Positions 19,373 through 27,542 of a DNA stretch of 60,510 bases are shown here, piece after piece (within the stretch, counting starts at the first letter, position 1; each line of letters begins with the position of its first letter). Source of the DNA: Chrysophaeum taylorii. Its lineage: Eukaryota > Sar > Pelagophyceae > Pelagomonadales > Pelagomonadaceae. The notes beneath the pieces are model-generated. The model did not search any database, was not told the DNA's origin, and saw only the letters and a program-made list of their open reading frames with translations. The DNA lies in the NCBI GenBank assembly GCA_029834535.1, contig JAQMWT010000445.1:1-60510 (forward strand), given 5' to 3'. A program made the translations under genes and the position numbers.

Positions 19373-20271
19373 CTAACTAACTAACTTCGGACCTCTCCCG
19401 GGCATGGGAGCCAGGCTGGGCCGGTAGTAGCCGGTCCAGGATCACAGAGCAAAAAATCACACAGTTGGGGTAGAAGCTTGGGATGAAAGTGCATGGATGG
19501 CGGACCGCCACTGCGCGCGGTCTTGTGCGAGGTCGTGCCACGAGTTGAAGGGGATGTCGCATTTCCGGAGTGCCTTGGCGAGCGACCTCCCGTACGTCAT
19601 CTGCGGAGCCCCCGGTGGGCGCTTGGAGCGGACCCAAGACGAGAGCATCTTGCGAGGGAGTCGGGAGAAGGGCATGCGGGCGACGTGACCGGCCCAGCGG
19701 AGCTGGCGACGCGTGACGTAGACGTCGATGGACTCGAGGCCGAGGCGCCGCCGCAGGATCTCCGTTGAGATGTGGTGGGACCAGGTGTGTTTCCGGGTCA
19801 CACGACACATGACGCGGGCGCACTGCGCGTGGAAACACCGCAGCCGGCGGAACAGGACCTCGGTGAGGCACCACGATTCCGCACCGTGAAGGAGGATGGC
19901 CAGGACGAGCGAGACATAGACGAGGCGCTTGGCGCGAGCAGAGACGGACTTCGAGGCGAAGATGCAGTCCCGCAAGGCACCGAAGGCCTGAGACGCCTTC
20001 TTGATCCGCGCGTCGACGTCTGAGTCGTCGCGGCAGTCGCGCGATAGGACCGAGCCGAGGTACTTAAACTGGTCGACGACCGGTATGAAGCGGCCGCGCC
20101 CGAGCTCGATGTCCGAGAGGTTCGTGTCGTCGAACGACTTTGGGTCGCCGTTCAGGTGTGCCGGGCGAGCGACGAACAGCATCTCCGTTTTGGACGCCGC
20201 TTTCGTGTGTCGGTTGCCGCAATGCACCTAACTAACTAACTTCAGACCTCTCCCGAGCATGGGAGCCATTG
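19373..20271 (-). mobile_element. 5'-truncated LINE (non-LTR retrotransposon) insertion
   Basis: The minus-strand frame 19457-20227 encodes the end of a LINE reverse transcriptase and its C-terminal domain: PVVDQFKYLGSVLSRD, ILLHGAESWCLTEVLFRRL, a short Cys/His region, then RRQLRWAGHVARMPFSRLP. The 3' end on the minus strand is GGCTCCCATGCCCGGGAGAG, then AGGTCCGAAG and (TTAG)n. The insertion is bounded by a perfect 10-bp target-site duplication AAAATATTAA (19363-19372 and 20272-20281). A second copy of the 3'-end sequence sits at its 5' edge (20228-20268), inside the same duplication. The RT catalytic motif is absent, so this copy is dead. Confidence 0.8.
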
Positions 20272-20468
20272 AAAATATTAAGTCAACTTTTTTATTTAAC
20301 GTTGAAGCAGTGGCAGGTGGGAAAAGGAACTTTCTTCTTTACTTTCGGTCCAGTGGTGGTAAGCGTCCTCAACTTGAAGATTTAGTTACTGACGCCTCTA
20401 TGACTGTTTGAGTGTAATAAACGTCAAGTTGCAGGAGCAAGTGAGGGTAAGCGCTGGCGCATCACTTT

Positions 20469-21439
20469 ATGTTCACGTTGCTCACTTTTCTTCTCCCCTT
20501 GACAACCACCGCCGTGCCGACCTGCAACTTGGATCCGTGGGTTCGGCCCGGAGAGCCAGAAACATGGGCGCGCGACTGGCAGCCCTACGTCGCGCGGCGG
20601 CTCGTCAAGCAGCAGTGGCACTATGTCAAGGGCAGCACTAGCCTCGTGTTCGTCCACATAAGCAAGTGCGCGGGCACCACGGTGAAGCGGGCCCTGACGG
20701 TCGCGGCGAAGAAGATGGGACTTGCCGCGCCATATACGCTGTATCGCAAGACATGGCGGCGTTTCCTACACGCCTGCGAGAAAGGCGGAGACCTGTGCTC
20801 TCGCGACTTTTACGTGGGCACCAACACTCTTGGGGCCTGCGACTTCATCGCAAGGAAGCGCTGCGCGTATGTGACAGTGCTTCGCGACCCAGTATCGCGT
20901 ATCGTCTCGAGTTGGCGCTACTTCTGCTCGAATGGCGCAGAGAACAAGAAGGGCTGGCAGCGCGGCTGGAAACGCTGCGAGTGGAATCTCACTGATTGGG
21001 CCAGACTCCAGTGCGTCGTCAATTTCACACATTCGCTCAGAGCGTTTATAGGCCCGCGCTCGCGACACTCGAACTCTCGACGCGCCAGGCACCCACGCTC
21101 GTCACATCCGCGAAGAATCAGAGCCGCGACTGTCCACTCCTCGCCGATGGGCCCGCTGCTGAGCGAGCGCCCGCCCGTGCCCAGGCCCACCTGAACGCCG
21201 CCCTCGCCAACATCGGTGTCGAAGGACCCGTGTTTGCGCTCACGGTCGAGCAGCTCGCGAGCGGCCTTCGCGCTCTCTCTTCCGCGATTGAATTGCCGTT
21301 CATCACCGATGGTGCAAAGCTCAACGTCAACGAGGGTGCGACTGACCTAATCTCGGAGGAAATCGACGACCTCCGCGCGCATCTCAAACTTGATCTTTCT
21401 CTCTATGCCGCTGTTCGAGCCCAGGCAGCTGCATGGTGA
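20469..21439 (+). CDS. Secretory sulfotransferase-like protein, frame change inside
   Basis: The ATG at 20469 opens with a signal peptide or anchor (MFTLLTFLLPLTTTAVP). The 5'-phosphosulfate-binding loop is LVFVHISKCAGTTVKRAL and the 3'-phosphate-binding motif is YVTVLRDPVSRIVSSWRYF, both typical of sulfotransferase family 2 (Golgi carbohydrate sulfotransferases using PAPS). Cys-rich spacing suggests disulfides in the lumen. The frame with the signal peptide runs to 21194, but the family-like C-terminus (HLNAALANIGVEG, ELPFITDGAKLNVNEG, ending LDLSLYAAVRAQAAAW) is in another frame ending at 21439. Either a 41-nt intron (21011 GTGCGT to 21051 TTATAG) or a frameshift joins them. The substrate cannot be inferred. 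Confidence 0.7.
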
Positions 21440-22298
21440 TTTTAAGCCGCTTTTCGCCAGAGCAAGCCTCGGTCGCATGATACCTGTTGCGGCAAAAAAA
21501 ATGGTCTTCGCAAGGCCGCCGAGACTACGACAGGTCCCGACATCGAGCGACTTGCAAGCACATCCGCGAGCGAACCTGAAAGCTTTGGCCGGCACCGCAC
21601 ACGATCGCGTGCACGCTCACAGACATCTCATGCGCCTGTTCGCGCTGAGGCCATGGGCGCCGAATGACATCAATCAAGTGCGCTCCGGGATACCCGACGG
21701 AAGCTGCGCACTTTCTTCGTAGTGAACACCTCAATGGGAGTGCCACACTGGTCTCCATGTGCGCCGGAACGGGTGTCGCCGCTCGAAGCCAGTCGCAGAG
21801 GTATGCTTGGCTGCACACACGGTACCGTGACCACACGAATTTCCCGTAGCGGATCTAATCTTAGTACTCGAGGTCGACGTCACAATCACCTGGCTACCAA
21901 CAATCTAAATAACTTATTAATTAGATTTTCCGAAACGGCGTCGGTCACGTCGATAATAATAATTCTATTCGAACTCTGCCGCAATCAGACAGCATGCTGG
22001 TTGCACGGAGGCTAGTTTCCTCCCCGAGTCGCGACGGTCCTCCCGTGAACCAGTGCCCATCTATCTCGCCCATGGACTTCTGCGAATAGCACCCGAGAAG
22101 TGAGCTTTTTTTGGTCGCCCTCTCCATTCACTAGCACTACCCCCCCCCACCGGAGCACCACAATATTTCGCGGAAGCACTATTAGAGTATATCTCTACAC
22201 TTCATGACGTCACTATCTCTAAGCGTTATTGCCCGTCGAATTGTTGTTGGAGCCACGGATAACATTGGCGCGCTGGTTGCGTAGACAAAGGGCACAAA
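21440..22298. other. Intergenic, no gene seen
   Basis: Short unconvincing frames only. The stretch 21840-22290 is more AT-rich than the flanks and has a C9 run near 22140. No repeat family or RNA gene recognised. Confidence 0.5.
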
Positions 22299-22951
22299 AT
22301 GGGGATCGATGATGACTTCGATGCCAAGGCACTCAAGGGCGAAGACGCTCCGCTCCCTCCCATCATTCAGAAGGTAAACCGTTCGCAAATTCACGCAACG
22401 GGATTCGCCGACAGGCTATCAGTTACTGCTGGTCGAACGGATTCTTGGATGTCTTCAGAAAGTATTTTCGGTGCGGATCGCCCGTGTGTTTTGTTGAGAG
22501 CGGTGCACAGGGAGAACGCCAAACCCTTTGTTGGCTATCCGCCGAAACGGGAAATGGAGTCAGCGGAACACTCGCTGGAACACTGGGATCTCTTTCAGGA
22601 ATATCTCAAGCTGTACGAACGGACACTCGCCGAGTGGCTCGACGATCAGGGCGTGGGCCAGTCCGATTTTTACAACGACGTCCGCGAGGTCCAGCGGACG
22701 ACCACCGATCCAAAGGTCCAAGAGTTCGTATATTGCCTGCTAGCCTCTTGCGACTACGACAGTTTCTACTCGGTAATGGTACGCGAGGCAATGAAACTCA
22801 ATAGCTCCCTCGCACCCGTCAAGGCCGAAGCCAAGGTCAGTTGCGATTTTTTACGTCGGTTGTGAACTTAATTTTTGTGTGTCTGCAGGGTGGCGACGAC
22901 GATTCTGGCGACGCGAAGGGTGCATCTGTGGGTGGCAAAGGAGAAAAGTGA
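22299..22951 (+). CDS. Possible BART-like (ARL2-binding-type) helical protein, one intron
   Basis: Exon 1 is 22299-22835 and exon 2 is 22889-22951, with a 53-nt phase-0 intron (GTCAGT...TCTGCAG); the product is 199 aa. Unspliced reading would end at 22865. The N-terminus is disordered. Residues ~88-165 are helical: EHWDLFQEYLKLYERTLAEW, SDFYNDVREVQR, VQEFVYCLLASCDYDSFYSV. The pattern resembles BART domains of ARL2-binding and cilia-associated proteins, in which a folded helical bundle binds an ARL GTPase. This is a pattern-level match only. The exon 2 tail is Gly/Asp/Lys-rich (GGDDDSGDAKGASVGGKGEK). Confidence 0.55.
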
Positions 22952-23389
22952 CGTGGTATATTCCTTTCAAGTTGGCGGAAATAAGAGATTGATGCTTCAT
23001 TGTCGCTGCGTGTTTCTTGACTGACATCCGGCATAGCTATATCTGAATATTTTCCCATTCACACCACCTTGGAGGGAAGGCCGATGCGCAACGGCTGCGC
23101 ACAATCGGGTCGCACATCACAAATTCCTCACTAAGAGCACCCAGACTAGTGCACGCGGTGACTTGTGGCTTTAATACGTGCACACGGGATGGGATCCGGA
23201 AGGACCCTGTCTTTAGAGGCTGAACACCACAGCTCGGTTATCCATAATACATGGGTATTTTTCACCATTAAAATAGGGGTAAACTCTCCCTAGGTAAGGG
23301 TAAGGGTAGGGGTAAGGGCAGGGCATACATACCCTGCAGAAAAAGAGTGAAATAGGGGTTAGAGTCCGGAAGCATAGAGCATTGCCGCG
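22952..23389. other. Intergenic with GGGTAA-rich patch
   Basis: No gene seen. Around 23279-23325 there is an irregular run of GGGTAA/GGGTAG units just upstream of the coiled-coil/SAM gene. Confidence 0.5.
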
Positions 23390-24076
23390 ATGGAGGCGAC
23401 GCAAGAGGCGTCATCGCAGTCGATTTGCTCACAGTCGGCTGTCGAGAATGGTGAGAACGAGGAGGATGGGGACGTAGAAGCGGAGTTAAGCCAGCTGCGA
23501 AAGGAGGTGATGGAGGCCAAGAACGCCGAATTGGAAGCCGTCAAGCAGCTCGAAGCTCGAGCGAAAGAGATGCGGCGGCTTCGACTGCAATACGAGACGA
23601 TGCGCGCGGAAAATAAGGGGCTGCAGACTGAGATCGAATTCGAGCGGAGCGAGCTGCGGAAGATGTGCAAGGAGCGGGACGCCGTTTTGGCAGAAGTCGC
23701 GTGCCTACGAGTGGAGCAGCAGACCGACCGGAGGCCTAGCCCCCCCGACGACATCTTGACCTTTCTCAAGCGGTGCGGCCTTGCCGCACACATCGAGACC
23801 TTTCGCAAGGAACAGATCGCCACTGTGCGGGACCTCGAGTTCCTCAAAGAGGACGACTATGCGACCGTACTCAAGCTCAAGGCTGGCCCCCGCGCGAGGT
23901 TGAGAGAGGCCTTGGCGGCGCACCGAGACGCCGCGGCGCAGCGTGGTGGTGCTGCGCCGAACGCGGGCGGTGCCGCTCTTCATAATTATAAGAGTCGGGC
24001 ACCGCCGAAAAAGAAAAGGCCGCCGGTGGACAAAAGGTCGTCTCCGCAGTCAGTCATTGTCTACACCCCCATTTAA
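23390..24076 (+). CDS. Coiled-coil protein with SAM domain
   Basis: A 228-residue protein beginning at ATG 23390. Residues ~28-108 form a long coiled coil (DVEAELSQLRKEVMEAKNAE, LEAVKQLEARAKEMRRLRLQ, then further heptads to RVEQQ). Residues ~118-172 match a sterile alpha motif: DDILTFLKRCGLAAHIETFR, EQIATVRDLEFLKEDDY and LKAGPRARLREAL. The C-terminus is Ala/Gly then Lys/Pro-rich (PPKKKRPPVDKR) and could be a nuclear localisation signal. SAM domains mediate protein self-association or RNA binding; a scaffold role is likely, but the specific partner is unknown. The domain call is firm, the function is not. Confidence 0.75.
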   Translation: MEATQEASSQSICSQSAVENGENEEDGDVEAELSQLRKEVMEAKNAELEAVKQLEARAKEMRRLRLQYETMRAENKGLQTEIEFERSELRKMCKERDAVLAEVACLRVEQQTDRRPSPPDDILTFLKRCGLAAHIETFRKEQIATVRDLEFLKEDDYATVLKLKAGPRARLREALAAHRDAAAQRGGAAPNAGGAALHNYKSRAPPKKKRPPVDKRSSPQSVIVYTPI

Positions 24077-24249
24077 TCATTAAACCACGTGTATTATCAT
24101 GATGGCCCCAGGCACCACGCACGTCTCCACACTTGTAACGCCTCAGCCCTTCCACGCACCTGCATCTCACTCTTGCAGCCCCCCCTCTTGGCAGTCGACA
24201 AATGCTTATTTGTAAAATCCCTAGCGCATCGCTGCGCGACCAGGGTGGA

Positions 24250-24589
24250 AAGCGGCAGTTCCAACTTCGCAGAGGCCAAGGCGGCCAAAACTCGCCGCAT
24301 CTACCGCGAGTGGGGGATCGCCAACGGATTGGGCCGTGCGCGCTGTGCCCTCACCGCCCTCAGCTGCCACGTTGCTGCCTTGGGCAGCCCCACCCAGGCT
24401 GCCCCGGCCCAGCAGGACGTCCACTTCGTCGCACATACGCCCGGGGGGCAACATACGTACGACCTACGGGCGGGGCCGGTCCTCTCTTCGCCTCCCCTGC
24501 GGCTCGGCGATGACCTCGGCGATACCCCGACTAGGCCCCGTCTACGCCCTTCAGGTACACCCTTCACGCCCCCACACACAACCTCTTAG
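24250..24589 (+). pseudogene. YREWG module, copy A
   Basis: A plus-strand reading FAEAKAAKTRRIYREWGIAN, then GLGRARCALTALSCHVAA, AQQDV, YDLRAGPVLSSP and LRLGDDL. It aligns residue for residue with copies B (25774-26001) and C (29414-29641). It lacks the shared stop position and runs on to 24589. It is probably the C-terminal part of a transposon or host protein carried by the repeat. Family unrecognised. Confidence 0.55.
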
Positions 24590-24599
24590 CAGTCGACAA

Positions 24600-24960
24600 G
24601 TGCAGGCCAGAAAGTTCACCTAGTCCCAATCTCTAACCCCAGTAAGTTCGCCTGTTCCCGTTAAGTTCACCTAGTCCCAATCTCAAACCTCAGTAAATTC
24701 GGCGTAAACTCACTCGTGCTCACATCCACTCACCCCACTCTCATTCGAACTCGTCGCTCTCACCCCCGCTAATCTAAGCTGCTTTGATCCATACACGCCG
24801 CTAGCCTTTGCGTTTACTCTAAAAACCCCAGTAAGTTCACTTGGTCTCAGTAAGTTCACCTGGTCACTAAGTTCACCTAGTCCCAATCTCAAACCCCAGT
24901 AAGTTCACCTGGTTCCAGTAAGTTCACCTGGCCCCAGTAAGTTCACCTACAGTGCGCGTG
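24600..24960. repeat. AAGTTCACCTGGTC array, copy 2
   Basis: About nine or ten copies of CAGTAAGTTCACCTGGTCC and variants with a non-repeat spacer (24700-24800), parallel to 16440-16760. Confidence 0.85.
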
Positions 24961-25537
24961 TAGACGCCGGGAGGGGGCTTATCGGTATTGCGCAGCACGT
25001 GTGGGGTAGGGTGGAGTCGTCGACCCAGAAGAGGATATCCTGGGGTTGCCGATCGACAGAGAGCCACGTAGAGCTGGACGTGGCAGAAGACGGGCTTGGG
25101 CAAGAGGACGCCGACCTCGCGGGGCGTCTGGCCCTGGCTCATGTTGATCGTTTGGCGTAGGCGGGTCTTAAGGGATACAGGTTGGAGGAGCCTCGGTGAC
25201 AACGACACGATCAATCATGTATCTGGTACCGTTGCAGTGGCCGTGCGACGGGTCGAGGTTGCGAAGACTTTAAGCTCGCGATCAAAGTCAGCATGCCGTT
25301 GGTTGTCAGGGAGTTGAAAACTCGACAGTAAAGAGCGAGGCGTCGTCTTCCGACCCAACCTAGTCGGCCGAAAAGAACTCCGACGCCTCGTCTCCGGGAA
25401 AAAAATGCCGCGGTCATGCGCGCGTTTTCAGCATCGACAACATCGTTTCGACGGGGGGTGAGAATGGCGCGCTGAAAGAGCCGCCGCGGGTCGTGGAAAT
25501 AGTCTGCGAGGTCGCCGTAGACGGCTTGGAGGGTCAA
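24960..25537 (-). pseudogene. PIF1/Helitron-type helicase fragment, copy 2
   Basis: The minus strand encodes, from upstream, DLADYFHDPRRLFQRAILTP, RRNDVVDAENARM, then in another frame LRQTINMSQGQTPREVGVLL and LPKPVFCHVQLYVALCRSAT. RAILTP plus N-D-V-D is the PIF1 motif preceding the 2B region, and QGQT/QLYVALSR are its last motifs. The fragment is frameshifted and truncated at both ends. It is nearly identical to copy 1, so the duplication is recent relative to other elements here. Confidence 0.65.
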
Positions 25538-25773
25538 TGCCTGGCTCGCGGGCCTACCTGATCCTTACCCTAAATCGGGGACAAACAAACAAACTCGTTG
25601 GGGCCCGTCCTCTCTTCGCCTGCCCCACGCCTCGGCGATAGCCCCGACTAGGTCCCGCGTACTTATCTCCGCCCGTCAGGCACATCCCTCATACCCCACG
25701 AACCCACCCACATCCTTCATGCTCCCCCCACGCACACCTCTCTTAGCAGTCGACATTTAAAAACAAACAAACT

Positions 25774-26001
25774 CGCCGCAGCTACCGTGAGTGGGGGATC
25801 GCCAGCGCATTAGGCCGGGCTCGCTGCGCCCTCACCGCCCTCACCCATGTCGCCGCCTCGGGGAACCTCACCCAGGCCGCCCGATCCCAGCAGGACGTCA
25901 CCCTTCGCCGCACATACGTCCGGCGGCAGCATGCGTACGACCTACGGGCGGGGCCCGTCCTCTCTTCGCCTGCCCCACGACTCGGCGATGACCCCGACTA
26001 G
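25774..26001 (+). pseudogene. YREWG module, copy B
   Basis: Plus-strand frame RRSYREWGIASALGRARCAL, then THVAASGNLTQAARSQQDVT, LRRTYVRRQHAYDLRAGPVL and SSPAPRLGDDPD followed by TAG at 25999-26001. It shares its end with copy C. Differences from copy C are concentrated at third codon positions. No start codon context or upstream exon is visible. Confidence 0.6.
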
Positions 26002-26223
26002 GTCCCGCGTACTTATCTCCGCCCGTCAGGCACATCCCTCCTACCCACAAACCCACCCACATCCTTCATGCCCCCCCCACACACCCGCCTCTTAGCAGTC
26101 GACATTTAAAGACAAACAAACAAACAGACAAACATGTGTCGATTAGTAGTAAGGACCATTAAAACCGCTAGAGTAGATAACGGAAGCAACACGAAGTTCA
26201 AGGCATTGGATTGATGGTGGAGA

Positions 26224-27348
26224 ATGGATCCTTTGCTAAGGAACGAGGAGGAGATGTTGACCAAAGAGAGCGTGTCGGCGTGGATCGCTCGGTACGAGCC
26301 GCGGTACGCCGTGCGGATCGGACGGCCCGAGAAGGTGATCGCTGGGGGTCTCCACAAGAACTTTATCACGTATCCTGTAATACGCGAGGACGGCGGTCGA
26401 GTTCATCGCAGGTTCAGCGAGTTCGAGGAGATTCGGGAGACGCTTGTGCGAAAATTCGGAGTGTTCGGCCTGCTCGTCCCGAGCCTGCCGCCAAAGCAGG
26501 GCCTCTTTGGGACGTCGACGTCCGTCGTCGTTCAGCGCGTCGGTGCCCTCGGCATCTTCTGCGAGCGCGTCAACGCTAACCCCTTCTTGGGGAGCGACAA
26601 CGACTGGATCGCGTTCATCGGGGGCGGCGCGCAGTACGCGATATCGATTGGGCAGCTACGGTGGTTCGAGCAAGCGGCGCAATACGGTCCGTTGGACCTT
26701 TGCCAATCTGAGCTCCGGTCGGAGATCGAGCGGTGGGAGAGCTCGTTCGAACGGTCGAGGAAATCGATCGCAGCGTTTATCGCGACGCTCGACAAACTCG
26801 TCGCCGACGCCGATTACTGTCGCGTCGAGGTCTCCGACGACAGGCTTCGCTCGCCGTTCGCCGCGATCAGCGCGAATCTCGCGCGCGCTTCGTCGGGACC
26901 CGCGTCGTTCCTGCACGGCCTCGCGGCCTTCGAGGCGAGGCAGGCCCGCGAGCTCAAAGACCTGCTCTCCAAGGTTCCCGAGCTTGAAAAGGCTTGGGCC
27001 TCGGCGGCGGATCGCCTCGCTCGCGAAAACGCGGCCCCAAAGAATGTACACAAGCCGACTGACCTCGCGGCGGCGGTGGCCGAGAAAGAGAAGCGATGTC
27101 GGGAGTATAAGGCCGCGCTCGTCCATTTCTCCATTCCGACCTACCGCCGTGCCGCCGACGACGCGCTCTCCTCCCTCGCCAAGCACGCCGCGCTCCTCGC
27201 CGGACTTCTTGGGGGCGATTCCGACGTTTCTCCATACACCGACGACGACAACTCGCCCACCGCGACACCCTCTGGTGGTCCTCTCGACGCGGCCACGCCG
27301 CCAACACCCAGCGACGAGGACGTCGCGCTAAGCGTCGCCGCCGTTTGA
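26224..27348 (+). CDS. PX-domain sorting nexin (SNX1/2/5-type, PX plus BAR-like)
   Basis: A 374-residue intronless gene from ATG 26224. The PX domain covers residues ~25-130. YAVRIGRPEKV is the first strand. RRFSEFEEIRETLVRKFG carries the phosphoinositide-binding Arg and the Phe-Ser-Glu-Phe. VPSLPPKQGLFG is the Pro-rich loop, and GALGIFCERVNANPFLGSD is the last helix. Residues ~150-335 are long charged helices (RSEIERWESSFERSRKSIAA, DLAAAVAEKEKRCREYKAAL) consistent with a BAR-type dimerisation domain. The C-terminal tail is disordered. The family binds PI3P and shapes endosomal tubules in retromer-type cargo recycling. No transmembrane segment is present, as expected. Confidence 0.8.
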   Translation: MDPLLRNEEEMLTKESVSAWIARYEPRYAVRIGRPEKVIAGGLHKNFITYPVIREDGGRVHRRFSEFEEIRETLVRKFGVFGLLVPSLPPKQGLFGTSTSVVVQRVGALGIFCERVNANPFLGSDNDWIAFIGGGAQYAISIGQLRWFEQAAQYGPLDLCQSELRSEIERWESSFERSRKSIAAFIATLDKLVADADYCRVEVSDDRLRSPFAAISANLARASSGPASFLHGLAAFEARQARELKDLLSKVPELEKAWASAADRLARENAAPKNVHKPTDLAAAVAEKEKRCREYKAALVHFSIPTYRRAADDALSSLAKHAALLAGLLGGDSDVSPYTDDDNSPTATPSGGPLDAATPPTPSDEDVALSVAAV

Positions 27349-27542
27349 TTCGCTATCTTAATCTACAGTATTTGTGGAACAACAAGCGTGTCTACGCATT
27401 ATCTTTCGTCTCATCAGGCTGGTGGCGCGATTTCCAAGAAGCGAATTCAGAATCCACGTCTGGGAAAGTCGCGTTTCTTATCCGGGGGTGTTTCGCTCGC
27501 GCTCTTCATCGTCAACGACACGATGCCCCTTCATTTAGCGCT

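Larger units (their letters stand above)
24160..26165. mobile_element. Composite repeat copy 2 (Helitron-like remnant)
   Basis: Same order and orientation as 16.06-17.48 kb: YREWG module (24250-24589), AAGTTCACCTGGTC array (24600-24960), minus-strand helicase fragment (24960-25537), then a CAAA-rich tail ending GTCGATTAGTAGT (26115-26155). Between helicase and tail is an extra block absent from copy 1. That block holds a second YREWG module (25774-26001) and a near-identical ~170-bp duplication (25590-25763 and 25940-26110). Confidence 0.6.

Noticed and set aside
23279..23325. GGGTAA-rich patch as interstitial telomere
   Set aside because: Units are GGGTAA/GGGTAG rather than TTAGGG or TTTAGGG, only a handful and irregular.
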